64,000 bases of DNA from Stutzerimonas xanthomarina (lineage in GTDB: Bacteria > Pseudomonadota > Gammaproteobacteria > Pseudomonadales > Pseudomonadaceae). Below, piece after piece: positions 16,739 to 28,238 of this stretch. Position numbers and translations under genes: made by a program. The notes beneath the pieces are model-generated. The model saw nothing but the letters and a program-made list of their open reading frames with translations, ran no database searches and was not told the origin of the DNA. Numbering within the stretch: the first letter of the stretch is position 1; the number at the start of each line of letters is the position of its first letter. Location of the stretch: contig NZ_RHQM01000020.1 in NCBI RefSeq assembly GCF_003935375.1, positions 37,866 to 101,865 on the forward strand. The letters run 5' to 3'.

Positions 16739-17659
16739 TCAGTCCGGCGACAGGCTCCACGGCAGGTCAGCGGAAAAAGCGTCGACCAGATAATCGATCA
16801 TCACCCGGACCTTGGCCGGAGGACGTCGATCGGGCGGGTAGACCACGTGAATTCCACCAAGCTCGACGCACGGCTGATCCAGCTCGAGGGCGACCAGTTC
16901 ACCGCTGCGCAACGCCTTGGAGACAATGAATTGCGGCTGGTAGATCACGCCCTGTCCACCGATCGCGGCGGCCACCAGGGCTTCACCGTTGTTGGCGACC
17001 AGGTCGCCGTTGACTGCGATCCGCACTTCCGAATTGCGACCGAACGGCCAGACCTTGCCCGCGGCGAGGCTCGCCAGGCTGTAGCCGAGACAGTTGTGCT
17101 GCCCCAGGTCGGCGACGCTGCGCGGCACGCCTCGCTCATCCAGATAGCGCGGCGCGGCACAGACCAGCAATGGGCAGTCGGCAAGCTGGCGGGCCTGCAT
17201 GGGACTGTCCTGTAGCCTGCCAATGCGAACGGCCATGTCCCAGCCGCCATCGATCAGGTCGATCCGGCTGTCGGTCAGGCCGAGTTCCACTTTCACCGCG
17301 GGATGGCGACGGCTGAACTCCGGAATGAGCGGGGCGATGAATTGCGTGCCGAACGTCAGCGGCACATTCATGCGCAACAGCCCGGTGGCCTCGATCCGCT
17401 GCGACGCAACGCTGGCCTCGGCTTCCTCTATCTCCGGGAGGATGCGCTGGCAGGCCTCCAGACAGTTGCTGCCGGCCTCGGTCAGGCTCAGGCGGCGGGT
17501 GCTGCGGTGGAACAACTTGACCCCGAGCCGGGCCTCTAGCGCATCGACATGCTTGCTGGCCATCGCTGGCGACATTTCCAGATGGCGCGCCGCCGCCGAG
17601 AGGCTGCCAGCCGTGGCAGCGCGGGCGAATACGCGCATGCCAGTGATTCTGTCGAGCAT
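16739..17659 (-). CDS. LysR-family transcriptional regulator
   Basis: 306 residues. The N-terminal winged helix-turn-helix (MRVFARAATAGSLSAAARHLEMSPAMASKHVDALEARLG) is followed by a periplasmic-binding-protein-like effector domain from about residue 92. The YPPDRRPPAKVRVMIDYLVDAF ending places it with the CrgA/DmlR-like branch of LysR proteins. It is divergent from the extradiol dioxygenase gene, 102 bases apart, so it probably controls that gene and itself. The effector is unknown. Confidence 0.88.
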   Translation of the reverse strand: MLDRITGMRVFARAATAGSLSAAARHLEMSPAMASKHVDALEARLGVKLFHRSTRRLSLTEAGSNCLEACQRILPEIEEAEASVASQRIEATGLLRMNVPLTFGTQFIAPLIPEFSRRHPAVKVELGLTDSRIDLIDGGWDMAVRIGRLQDSPMQARQLADCPLLVCAAPRYLDERGVPRSVADLGQHNCLGYSLASLAAGKVWPFGRNSEVRIAVNGDLVANNGEALVAAAIGGQGVIYQPQFIVSKALRSGELVALELDQPCVELGGIHVVYPPDRRPPAKVRVMIDYLVDAFSADLPWSLSPD

Positions 17660-17761
17660 CGCGGTTCCTACTCCTAGTTAAAACTGTGTGTTCTTTTTAG
17701 CAGGTTCTCTCACCGGCGAGTGTAGGTCATGCTTGCCGCACGTTCTTCACGGAGCCCGCTG

Positions 17762-18586
17762 ATGATTGCCAGTGATCCTGCAACCGACCGAACCATGCCG
17801 ACGCTGTTCGTGCCGCATGGCGCCGGGCCTTGCTTCTTCATGGAGTGGAACCCGCCGACCGCCTGGAACGCCATGGCTGATTTCCTCAGGGGCATCGCGG
17901 CGACACTGCCGGCGAAACCGACGGCCATCGTGCTGATTTCCGGGCACTGGCTGCAGCCGACGTTCAGCGTCACCAGCGCTGCGCGGCCGGCATTGGTCTA
18001 CGACTATCACGGCTTTCCGCCGCACACCTATGAGCTGCGCTATCCGGCTGCAGGTGAGCCGCGGCTGGCTGCACGTATCGCCGGTCTGCTCGAAGACGCT
18101 TCGCTCGGTGGCCATGAGGACGCACAGCGCGGCTTCGACCACGGCATGTTCATCCCGCTGAAGCTGATGTTTCCCGACGCGGATATCCCGGTGGTGCAGC
18201 TTTCGTTGCGCAGCGACCTCGACCCGCAGGCACATATCGAGGCCGGTCGTGCCTTGCAGGGCTTGCGCAAGGACGGGGTGCTGATCGTCGGCAGCGGCAT
18301 GAGCTTTCACAACATGCGTGGCTACGGCGACCCGCGTTTCGCGCCGATCTCCGACGAGTTCGATCATTGGCTGAGCGCTGCGGTTGAAACCGCGCCCAAG
18401 CAACGCGATCTCGCGCTGCAACGCTGGGAACAGGCGCCGTCGGCACGCCTCTGTCATCCGCCGCGCGCCGAGGAACATCTGCTTCCGTTGCTGGTGACGG
18501 CCGGCGCGGGTGGCGACTCCATCGGACGCAAGGTCTTCAGTGACCGCGTCATGCACACCATGCTGTCCGCCTATCGCTTCGGCTGA
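17762..18586 (+). CDS. Class III extradiol ring-cleavage dioxygenase (DOPA 4,5-dioxygenase/YgiD family)
   Basis: About 274 residues. Class III (LigB-type) fold with the metal ligands expected in LFVPHGAG, LISGHWLQPT and RGFDHGMFIPL, plus the EEHLLPLLVTAGAGG segment near the end. The family opens catechol-type rings with a divalent metal; the E. coli relative acts on DOPA. ATG 17762 has GGAG 7 bases upstream; an in-frame start at 17729 is less likely. Divergent from a LysR gene and 29 bases before the DUF2218-cytochrome b561 gene. Confidence 0.85.
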   Translation: MIASDPATDRTMPTLFVPHGAGPCFFMEWNPPTAWNAMADFLRGIAATLPAKPTAIVLISGHWLQPTFSVTSAARPALVYDYHGFPPHTYELRYPAAGEPRLAARIAGLLEDASLGGHEDAQRGFDHGMFIPLKLMFPDADIPVVQLSLRSDLDPQAHIEAGRALQGLRKDGVLIVGSGMSFHNMRGYGDPRFAPISDEFDHWLSAAVETAPKQRDLALQRWEQAPSARLCHPPRAEEHLLPLLVTAGAGGDSIGRKVFSDRVMHTMLSAYRFG

Positions 18587-18615
18587 CAGGGCAAATTTCT
18601 ACAGGAGAACAAGCG

Positions 18616-19455
18616 ATGTATCGATCCCACGCTCGTATCGCGGCCGAGAACCCGCAGCGGCTGATCAAGCGGCTTTGCAACCACTGGCGGCACAAGTTTC
18701 CCGTGCAGCTGGACGAGCAGGGCGGGACCATCGAGCTGCCGATCGGCCGCTGCGATCTGCGCGCCGTTGAGGGATACCTGAACGCGTACCTGGAATCAGC
18801 CGATCAGGACAAGACGCAGCAGTTGCAGAAGGTTGTGGCCGATCACCTGGCGCGCATGGCGGGGGAAGAGCGCCTGCAGATCGACTGGCAATCCGAAGCG
18901 GGCAAGCCGCCCGGAGCCGCTGCGAACGCGAACACGGCGGTCGACTCCAGAAGTCGCTACGGCACGGTTTCGCGGACATTCCATTGGCTGATGGCACTGC
19001 TGATCGTCTGGCAGTTTCTCAAGCTGGGCGACCGCATCGCCGAAGGCGAGCACTGGGTCGGGCAGACTCTGGTGCCCTGGCATGTTTCCCTTGGCGCGGT
19101 GCTGCTGGTAATGGTGGTGCTGCGCATCGTCTGGGCGGCGAGCCAGCTCAAACAGCGCCCGCCGCACGACCCGGCCACAGCATGGCTGGTCAAGGGCGGT
19201 CATCTGGCACTGTACGGCTGCATGTTGCTGATGCCGATCAGCGGTCTGCTGTATCTGATCGGCAATGGCTACGGGGTCAAGGTGTTCGGCCAGCAGTTGG
19301 TGGAGAAAGGCCCGGAGATCGCCTGGGCCGCCTCGCTCGGCAGCGTGCATTCACCGCTGGCCTGGCTCACCGTTCTGCTGGTGCTCGGGCATATCGGCGC
19401 TGCGCTGTATCACCGCCTGGTCAAGCGCGACGACATCATGCAGCGCATGCTCTAG
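18616..19455 (+). CDS. DUF2218 domain fused to a cytochrome b561-type membrane protein
   Basis: 279 residues in two parts. Residues 1-92 (YRSHARIAAENPQRLIKRLCNHWRHK onward) match the small DUF2218 family, normally a free-standing protein of about 95 residues. After a short linker (about 93-113), residues 114-279 form a four-helix cytochrome b561 with candidate haem ligands H123, H156, H196 and H259. Such cytochromes pass electrons across the inner membrane. An AGGAG site precedes ATG 18616. It follows the extradiol dioxygenase, so the pair may share a LysR-controlled transcript. Confidence 0.85.
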   Translation: MYRSHARIAAENPQRLIKRLCNHWRHKFPVQLDEQGGTIELPIGRCDLRAVEGYLNAYLESADQDKTQQLQKVVADHLARMAGEERLQIDWQSEAGKPPGAAANANTAVDSRSRYGTVSRTFHWLMALLIVWQFLKLGDRIAEGEHWVGQTLVPWHVSLGAVLLVMVVLRIVWAASQLKQRPPHDPATAWLVKGGHLALYGCMLLMPISGLLYLIGNGYGVKVFGQQLVEKGPEIAWAASLGSVHSPLAWLTVLLVLGHIGAALYHRLVKRDDIMQRML

Positions 19456-19464
19456 GGTCTGGCT

Positions 19465-20316
19465 TCACTGGCGGCTCAGCGCAAAGTTGGGCAGCGAGCT
19501 AACCGGCTGGTTGAAGCGGAAGGGGATCGACAACATCGAGCTGCCATAGGCCTTTTGCACCACGAAGTGCAGGTGTGGTCCGGTGCTGCGGCCGGTGTTG
19601 CCGGACTTGCCCAACAGCGTGCCGAGCTTGACCTGCTGCCCTGGCTTGACCCGCACCGATCCGCGGCTCAGATGCAGGTAGGCGCTGTGGGTGCCGTCCT
19701 CGTGTTCGATGCGCACGTAGTTGCCGGCCGGGTCGGGAAACCGGCCGCCCTGGCCGTTGCGAATCTTCACCACGGTGCCCGCCCGAGCCGCCACGATAGG
19801 GGTGCCGACAGGCATGGCGATATCCACCGCATAACGACCGCTCGGCGAGTTGTGGCTGAAGTCGCCGCCAGCGCCTTGGGAGATGCGGAACGGCCCGCCT
19901 TGCCACGGCAGCGCGTACGCCGGCCCTTCGATCGAAACCGAGTCAGGCTGATCCGGCTCCGGCGAGAACAGCATCGCGTAGCTGAACGAATGCTTGAACA
20001 TTATTGGCCCGCCGGCGTTGCGCTTGCTCAGGGTAGCCACGCGAACGCGGCTGTTGGCCGGTATGGTCTTGCGAATCACACCCTTGCCGACGCCGGCCAC
20101 GTTGACCATGCGCGTCAGCCGCAAGGTGACCTCGACCGGCACTTCCAGCGTGTTGCTGACGTCCATCGCCTTGCCGCTGCCGGCACGGTTGATGAACAGG
20201 CGCACCGAGCCCGGTTTGTCGGCTTTTGCCTGGTTGCTGGCGGCCAAGGCCGGCACCAGAGGTGCCAGCCCGAGCAGGAATAGAAGGGGATACAAAAGCG
20301 GTCGCAGAGAGAGCAT
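19465..20316 (-). CDS. Secreted M23 (LytM-type) metallopeptidase
   Basis: 283 residues. A signal peptide (about 1-26, ending VPALA) is followed by a beta-rich region and an M23 domain from about residue 150. Zinc ligands are H155 and D165 in HNSPSGRYAVDIAMP and H250 in GPHLHF, with a further His in YLHL. The protein should act on peptidoglycan peptides in the periplasm, as an endopeptidase or an amidase activator; all catalytic ligands are present, so catalysis is likely. It converges on the cytochrome gene with only 9 bases between stops. Confidence 0.88.
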   Translation of the reverse strand: MLSLRPLLYPLLFLLGLAPLVPALAASNQAKADKPGSVRLFINRAGSGKAMDVSNTLEVPVEVTLRLTRMVNVAGVGKGVIRKTIPANSRVRVATLSKRNAGGPIMFKHSFSYAMLFSPEPDQPDSVSIEGPAYALPWQGGPFRISQGAGGDFSHNSPSGRYAVDIAMPVGTPIVAARAGTVVKIRNGQGGRFPDPAGNYVRIEHEDGTHSAYLHLSRGSVRVKPGQQVKLGTLLGKSGNTGRSTGPHLHFVVQKAYGSSMLSIPFRFNQPVSSLPNFALSRQ

Positions 20317-20472
20317 GACGTGTGATCCATCACGGAAAAGACAAGGCTGCCGGCGACGAGCAGAACGAATCCGTTGGGTTGGTTAGGGGGCCGCGCTGGT
20401 TTTGGGACTTGAGTCACGCGATGAGGTTCACTACCGCGTGTCGTTTTTTGCGCGTGGGCGCGGGACTAAGTC

Positions 20473-20513
20473 TGTGGCGGTACAGGAGCTTTGCGGTCGA
20501 GATCGCTCCCACA
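20473..20513. repeat. REP-like extragenic palindrome, copy 1
   Basis: Bounded by TGTGG and CCACA, with an inner GGAGC/GCTCC pair and the core GCGGTCGAGATCG. This is the style of repeat commonly scattered between Pseudomonas genes. Confidence 0.5.
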
Positions 20514-20617
20514 TCCGTTATGGATTTGGCGTGAGGTGGGAAGGGCGTCTATAGCCCGATTTCCGCGCGGCGAAATTCAGGGACGCCAAGCCAGCCGTGC
20601 CGCTGAACTGTTGAAGC

Positions 20618-20655
20618 ACCTCTTCGCGGTCGAGGCCTTGCGGCCCCGCCCCACA
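20618..20655. repeat. REP-like extragenic palindrome, copy 2
   Basis: Shares the TTCGCGGTCGAG core and the CCCCACA edge with the copy about 145 bases away, in the same orientation. Assigned by similarity between the two copies only. Confidence 0.45.
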
Positions 20656-20756
20656 AAACAAGTTGGTGTGGAAGGGGCAGCAATGGATGCCAGGCACGCG
20701 ATCCCGGAGAAAGCCAGCATAAGCGCCCCGGCCGCACTGGGCCGAGGCGCATTTGC

Positions 20757-22907
<2,151 letters not shown>

Positions 22908-23005
22908 GAAATCTCCAAAGGCGGATTCCGGATGGCGTGCCGAGGCGGGTGTCGGCGCGGACGATCATTCGACCGATCCCACGCCGACAAGATGCCTGCC
23001 GCCGG

Positions 23006-23359
23006 TCAGCTTTCCTTCTTTGCCCGCGGGGTGCGTGTTTTCTTGATGGTTTCGGGGGTGCCGGCCTTGGCATCGGTGCCAGCCTTGGGTGCAGCACGGC
23101 TCGCGCGGGGCTTGGCCGCCGGGGCGTCCTTCGCATCCTTAACGTCCTTGGTCTTGCTCTTGGCTTTGGGTGTGGCGTCGGTGGGTTTGGTGGCGGTCTT
23201 GCGTGGACGGCTGGCAGGCTTGGCATCGGCAGCGCCGTGTTCGGCCTCGACCAGCTTGCGCGCCATGGCCCAATGGCGTTCATCTTCCCCTTCCGGGCAA
23301 CCTTCGGATTGCCAGATCTGATAAGCGAACTCGCGGATACGTTGCTCTTCTGAACTCAT
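23006..23359 (-). CDS. DUF2934 domain protein with Lys/Ala/Pro-rich tail
   Basis: 117 residues. The first 40 (IREFAYQIWQSEGCPEGEDERHWAMARKLVE) are the DUF2934 motif; the rest is a basic, low-complexity K/A/P/T tail resembling histone-like or Ku-type tails. In Pseudomonas this small protein commonly accompanies treY and glgX. Its ATG overlaps the treY stop as ATGA, implying coupled translation. Function unknown; nucleic-acid binding by the tail is a guess. Confidence 0.8.
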   Translation of the reverse strand: MSSEEQRIREFAYQIWQSEGCPEGEDERHWAMARKLVEAEHGAADAKPASRPRKTATKPTDATPKAKSKTKDVKDAKDAPAAKPRASRAAPKAGTDAKAGTPETIKKTRTPRAKKES

Positions 23360-26166
23360 TGTTGGGATTCTCCATTTGCGGTCATAGACGTATGCAGGAC
23401 GGCCGCCGATAGTCCGTCCAGAACGCGCGCAACCTCTAGGCTGGCTTGTTGGGATGAGACTGTCGCTCCGTCGAAAAGTCGCTCGAATTCACTACCGTTT
23501 AGCGCCTCGGGCAGTTCGATCCGGGTGTTGCCCCAGCGCTGCGCCGGAATGCTCGGTACTCCACGATCCCCCAGCAGATCCGCTGCCAGCCGCGGCACCA
23601 CGACTACCACCCACTCGCCTTCCAGCTCGCGGGCGAATGCCAGCAGCTGCTCGGCCTGCTCGCCAGAAACCGCAAGCTGCAGATAGCGGCCTTCGCTGAA
23701 CAGCCGCGGGTAGCGTCGACGCAGCTGCAGTGTGCGGCGGATCACGGCTTGCTTGATGCGACCGTCGTGCCAGCTTTGCAGCAGCTCATCGAGTGAGGCC
23801 GCGCTGGCGAGGCTGTGCTGCCGTGCAGTGAAGTCCACCGGCCGCCGATTGTCGGGATCGACCAGGCTGAAGTCCCAGTACTCGGTGCCCTGATAGAGGT
23901 CGGGCACGCCGGGGGTGGTCATGCGCAGCAGACTTTGCACAAGGCTGTTCAACGCACCGGCAGGGGCCAGTTCGGCAGCGGCCGCAGCGATTTCGTCCCG
24001 TAATGGTGCACCTTCGCCGGTGAGTAGCAGGTACTCGACGTGCTGGCGGCAGGCGCTTTCGTAATCGCTGTTGGGGTCGCTCCAGGTGGTGCGCAGCTTG
24101 GCCTCGCGCAGGGCTTTCTCCTGCCATTGCAGGATGCGTGTGCAGTACTGCTCCATCGCCGCCTTGTCGTCGGCCCGCAGGTCCAGCGGCCAGCTGCCGA
24201 GCAGAATCTGGAACAGCATCAGCTCATCGCCGGGCGAGGGCGCCGCACCGTCACCAAGCTGCTGGATGTGGCTGGCACTCATCTCGCGCCAGCGCCGCAC
24301 CTTGCCGGCAAACCATTCGGCGCGCTCGCTGATTACCGCGATGCGGGCGCGGGTATCTTCGCCACGCTTATGGTCGTGGGTCGCGGTGGTCAGCATGTTG
24401 CGCGGGAAGTGCTCGGCGCGTTGCAGGCATTCGTCGTGGAAGGCCTGCAATGGCGCGCTGAAGTGTTGCGGGTCGAAACCCACATCATTGCGCGACAGCA
24501 GAATGCCGGAGCGGTAGCAGGCGGTATCCTCCACGGCCTTCGCCGCAGCCGGCGAGGTCAGCTGCTGGAAGCGTGTGCAGGCGTAGCGGCGAATCTTGCG
24601 CAGGCTACGCGGCAGTTGCCGCAGGCTTTCGCCGCCGAGCCAGCGCTGCAGATGCTCGAGCAACGGCCAGTCGGCTTCGCTCAAGGTCGTCTTCGCGCCG
24701 TCCAGCGCCTGCTGGAAGAACGGTTCATCGGCCTCGCGGCGTCCCGGTGCGGCAATGTAGGTGCGATACACCGGGAAGTGAATGATCAGCTCCAGCAGGG
24801 CGCGGCGAATCGCGCCGAGGGTAATGTCGCGGGTCATCACGTCGCCGCGGGCGACCTGCAAAAGCGACAGGGCGACGGTTTCGAAGTCGCCCGCCAGCGG
24901 GCCGGTCAGCACCAGCTGGCGAGCCTGGCGAGCCTCTTCCATGAAATCGGTGGTACGCCCGCTGGTCTCGCTCCACAAGGCGCAGAGCAGCGATTCACCG
25001 GCCGGGTCATGCTGCAGCAGCGACACCTGATTCATGAATTCGTAACCGGTGGTGCCGTCCACGCCCCAGTCGTCATGCAGCCGCTCGCCACCGGCGAGAA
25101 TCTTCTCGACGTAGATCGGCACGTGATCCTGCACCGCGTCCTGCGGGCGCCCGGCATTCAGCCGATCGACACGCCGGCGCAGGCGTCGGCAATAGCCGCG
25201 CGGGTCGGCTAGCCCGTCGATATGGTCGATGCGCAGGCCGTCGACCAGGCCATCGCCGATCAGCTCGAAAATCTTGGCGTGGGTTTCCTCGAACACCACC
25301 GGACGTTCGACGCGCAGGCCGCCCAGCTCATTGATGTCGAAGAAGCGCCGCCAGTTGATGTCGTCACCCGCGGTCCGCCAGCTGGCCAGCCGATAGCTCT
25401 GACGTTCCAGCAGGCTGTGCAGGCGGCGGAAGCCGTCATCGGTAGTGGAGTCGTAGCAATTGAGCGCCTGCTCCAGCGCCTGGCGAGTACTGGCGTCTTG
25501 CAGCTGCTCGGCGAGCTCGGTGCGTAGCAAGCGAGCGGCCTGGTACGGCGCGGGCTCGGTCTTCAGAGCATCGAAGTGCTGCGCCAGGGTACGCAGCTGC
25601 GGATGATCGGCGGCACGCAACACCTCGCCGTAGCTCGGCGGGGTGATCGGAAAACGGTGCTCGTAATGCTCGGCGTACAGCGAGCCGTTATCAACGTCCA
25701 GGCGCAGCTTCACGGTGCCCTGCTGCAGCGCCTCGCCATAGTCGCTGCCAAGGAAGGGCACCAACAACTGGCCTTCGAGCAGGGGGTCCGGCGAATTCCA
25801 CTCGATGTCGAAGAACTGCGCGTACGGGCTGCGGCGGCCCCACTCGAGTACGTCCAGCCACCAGGCGTTGCCCGAGCCACCGACCGCCATGTGGTTGGAG
25901 ACGATGTCGAGGATGAGCCCCATGCCCTTGCCGCGCAGGGCCTCCACCAGGCGCTGCAACGCCGGTTCGCCGCCCAGTTCAGGGTTGATGCGGGTCGGGT
26001 CGATCACGTCATAGCCGTGCATGGAACCGGGGCGGGCGGTCAGCAATGGGGACGCATAGATGTGGCTGATGCCGAGTTCCGCGAAGTAGTCGACCAGCGC
26101 AGTAGCGTCGTCGAGGGTGAAGTCGCGGTGAAACTGCAGTCTCAGGGTTGCGGTTAGGTCTTTCAT
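23356..26166 (-). CDS. treY: Maltooligosyl trehalose synthase
   Basis: 936 residues. Intramolecular transglycosylase turning the reducing-end linkage of maltodextrin into a trehalose unit. GH13 with the long TreY insertions: TLRLQFHRDFTLDDATALVDYF start, YDVIDPTRINPELGG, GLILDIVSNHMAVGG, nucleophile segment DGLRIDHIDGLADP and later YVEKIL. GGAG lies about 10 bases before ATG 26166. It overlaps the upstream malQ and the downstream DUF2934 gene by 4 bases each. TreZ, two genes upstream, releases trehalose from its product. Confidence 0.95.
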   Translation of the reverse strand: MKDLTATLRLQFHRDFTLDDATALVDYFAELGISHIYASPLLTARPGSMHGYDVIDPTRINPELGGEPALQRLVEALRGKGMGLILDIVSNHMAVGGSGNAWWLDVLEWGRRSPYAQFFDIEWNSPDPLLEGQLLVPFLGSDYGEALQQGTVKLRLDVDNGSLYAEHYEHRFPITPPSYGEVLRAADHPQLRTLAQHFDALKTEPAPYQAARLLRTELAEQLQDASTRQALEQALNCYDSTTDDGFRRLHSLLERQSYRLASWRTAGDDINWRRFFDINELGGLRVERPVVFEETHAKIFELIGDGLVDGLRIDHIDGLADPRGYCRRLRRRVDRLNAGRPQDAVQDHVPIYVEKILAGGERLHDDWGVDGTTGYEFMNQVSLLQHDPAGESLLCALWSETSGRTTDFMEEARQARQLVLTGPLAGDFETVALSLLQVARGDVMTRDITLGAIRRALLELIIHFPVYRTYIAAPGRREADEPFFQQALDGAKTTLSEADWPLLEHLQRWLGGESLRQLPRSLRKIRRYACTRFQQLTSPAAAKAVEDTACYRSGILLSRNDVGFDPQHFSAPLQAFHDECLQRAEHFPRNMLTTATHDHKRGEDTRARIAVISERAEWFAGKVRRWREMSASHIQQLGDGAAPSPGDELMLFQILLGSWPLDLRADDKAAMEQYCTRILQWQEKALREAKLRTTWSDPNSDYESACRQHVEYLLLTGEGAPLRDEIAAAAAELAPAGALNSLVQSLLRMTTPGVPDLYQGTEYWDFSLVDPDNRRPVDFTARQHSLASAASLDELLQSWHDGRIKQAVIRRTLQLRRRYPRLFSEGRYLQLAVSGEQAEQLLAFARELEGEWVVVVVPRLAADLLGDRGVPSIPAQRWGNTRIELPEALNGSEFERLFDGATVSSQQASLEVARVLDGLSAAVLHTSMTANGESQQ

Positions 26167-28238
26167 CGATGCGCAGCTCCACGATGGTTACGACGGGCCT
26201 GCGCAAAGGACGCCAGCCGGCGGCTACTGGCCGGGCTGTCGAGCAATGTTGCACTGTCGCCGGGATAACGGCGACGCCAGTTGGGATGGGTTTCGACGAT
26301 GCCGGGCATGTTGGTCTGCTCTTCCAGACCGAGCGCATCTTCAACTGGAACCAGTACCAGCGGCGCGGGGGTGTGCGCCAGGAAGCAGATGGCGGCATCG
26401 ACCGCCTCCTCGGCGTTCAGCAGCACGTCCGGGTTCTTGCCACTGTACTCGCACAATGCGCGATTCAACCCTGCGCGTTCTTTCTCACGCGCTTGCCACT
26501 GGGCATCACGGTCCGATTCGGGCACCTGGCCGACCTTGATGCGCCAGTCGATATCGTGACCGTGCCACCAGCCCGTCAGGGTCGGGATATCGTGGGTGGT
26601 ACTGGTTGCCAGCGCCTGCGCCGGGTACTGGGCAGGCGTCTGGAAATGGCCGCCGTGCTGTTCGAACAGCAGCACCCGCATGCCGAGGATTCCCCGTGCT
26701 GCGAGTACGTCACGCAGGCCGTGGGGAATGGTGCCCAGATCCTCGCCGAGGATCACCGCCTGGTGGCGCCAGGCCTCGAGGCAGAGCAGGCGCAGCATGT
26801 CGTCGAAGGGAAAGTTGAGGTACACGCCGCGCTTTGGGTCGGCACCGGCGGGTACGACCCAGAGTCGCTTCAGGCCCAGCACGTGGTCGATACGCATGCC
26901 GCCGGCATGGGCGAGGTTGGCCCGCAGCATCTCGATATAGGCGCGAAAGCCATGCTGGCGCAAACCCCAGGGCGAGAAAGCGGAAATGCCCCAGTTCTGG
27001 CCATCGCGATTCATGATGTCCGGCGGCGCGCCAACACTCAGCGATGCCAACAGCTCGGCCTGGCGGCTCCAGGCCTGACTGCCGCCGCCATCGGCGCCGA
27101 CGGCGAGGTCGGAAATCAACCCGATGCGCATACCGGCGCTGCGCGCGGCGACCTGGGCACGTTCCAGGCCGCGGGCCATCAACCACTGGCCAAAGGCGTG
27201 GTAACTCACCTCATCGGCATGTTCGCGGGCAAAGGCCTCAACGGCCGGGCTGGAGGGGTCGCGGTATTCGCCTGGCCAGTCGTTCCAGTGCTGCGTGTGG
27301 CCCTGTGCGTCCCGCAGATGAGTGTGCAGGGCTTCGAAGCGGCAGTGGTTTTCCAACGCCTCGCCACCGCTCGCGCGGAAGCTGTCGAAATCCACCTGCA
27401 GGGCGTTGCCGCCCTTGTTGAAGTCGTCGAACAGCTGCCGCAACAGGCGATGCCGCGATTGCGCCACGGCCGGCCAGTCGATCAGCTCCAGGCGCTCGAG
27501 GCGTTTCAATTCCTCACCTAACCCGCAAGTCTCGATGGCTTGGCGCAACGGCCGCTCACCAAGGATCGACCCGGGCGCGGCGTGCAGCACATTGAAGAAC
27601 AGCCGGCTCGACGGTGAGTAAGGGCTGTACTGGTCGATATGTGCGCCGAACATGGCGTGCACCGGGCTGATTCCAAGCGCATCGGCTCCGTGGGCAGCGG
27701 CGTTGCTGACCAGCGCCTCCAGTGCCTGGGTGTCGCCCAGGCCACCATCGTCCGCGCGGCGCAGCCCGTATAACTGCACCGTCAGGCCCCAGGCGTCCGC
27801 CCCGGCGATTTCGGCGACTGTGGGGCAGGAGAGCGGGGCGATAGCCACGGTCAGCTGATACTTGTCGATGGTCAGCCGGTAGTAGCCGGGCGTATCGATG
27901 GCTGGCAGGCGCGCCTGGTTGTCGAGCGTGCCCTGCTGAACGCCACCATCTTCTGCCTGCAACTCGAAACGACTGGCCGCCGTAAAGTAGGCGGAAAGGT
28001 CCAGTGCAGTGTGCTGATCGCAGGTCAGCAGCTGCGGCACGCCGCCGTGGTTGTTCTTGTGCGCGAGAATCTCGAGGCTGGCTTCGATATCTGCATCGGT
28101 TTCCGCCGCCAGCCCGAGGCAGGTCAGCACGTCGCGCAGTACGGCCGGCTCGACCCGTTGTTCGCGGTTGTCGGCATCGACCCAGTCGATGGAGAGCCCG
28201 GCGGCTTCCGCCAGGCGGATCAGGGATTCGTCGCTCAT
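26163..28238 (-). CDS. malQ: 4-alpha-glucanotransferase (amylomaltase)
   Basis: 691 residues, GH77. It transfers glucan segments between maltodextrins, releasing glucose. Landmarks are GISPVHAMFGAHIDQYSPYSPSSRLFFN, IGLISDLAVGADGGGSQAW, the nucleophile segment GGMRIDHVLGLKRLW and the acid segment ILGEDLGTIP. A GGAGA site precedes ATG 28238. It overlaps treZ upstream and treY downstream by 4 bases each. It remodels linear chains between GlgA/TreZ and TreY substrates. Confidence 0.95.
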   Translation of the reverse strand: MSDESLIRLAEAAGLSIDWVDADNREQRVEPAVLRDVLTCLGLAAETDADIEASLEILAHKNNHGGVPQLLTCDQHTALDLSAYFTAASRFELQAEDGGVQQGTLDNQARLPAIDTPGYYRLTIDKYQLTVAIAPLSCPTVAEIAGADAWGLTVQLYGLRRADDGGLGDTQALEALVSNAAAHGADALGISPVHAMFGAHIDQYSPYSPSSRLFFNVLHAAPGSILGERPLRQAIETCGLGEELKRLERLELIDWPAVAQSRHRLLRQLFDDFNKGGNALQVDFDSFRASGGEALENHCRFEALHTHLRDAQGHTQHWNDWPGEYRDPSSPAVEAFAREHADEVSYHAFGQWLMARGLERAQVAARSAGMRIGLISDLAVGADGGGSQAWSRQAELLASLSVGAPPDIMNRDGQNWGISAFSPWGLRQHGFRAYIEMLRANLAHAGGMRIDHVLGLKRLWVVPAGADPKRGVYLNFPFDDMLRLLCLEAWRHQAVILGEDLGTIPHGLRDVLAARGILGMRVLLFEQHGGHFQTPAQYPAQALATSTTHDIPTLTGWWHGHDIDWRIKVGQVPESDRDAQWQAREKERAGLNRALCEYSGKNPDVLLNAEEAVDAAICFLAHTPAPLVLVPVEDALGLEEQTNMPGIVETHPNWRRRYPGDSATLLDSPASSRRLASFAQARRNHRGAAHR

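Larger units (their letters stand above)
20317..20756. other. Intergenic region with two REP-like copies
   Basis: About 440 bases between the start of the M23 gene and the end of glgX. No frame has a convincing ribosome site. It holds two related short repeats listed separately. Confidence 0.5.

Noticed and set aside
24040..27521. Plus-strand frames of 390 and 457 codons over treY and malQ
   Set aside because: Both are antisense to genes with intact GH13/GH77 catalytic motifs and have no recognisable domains.
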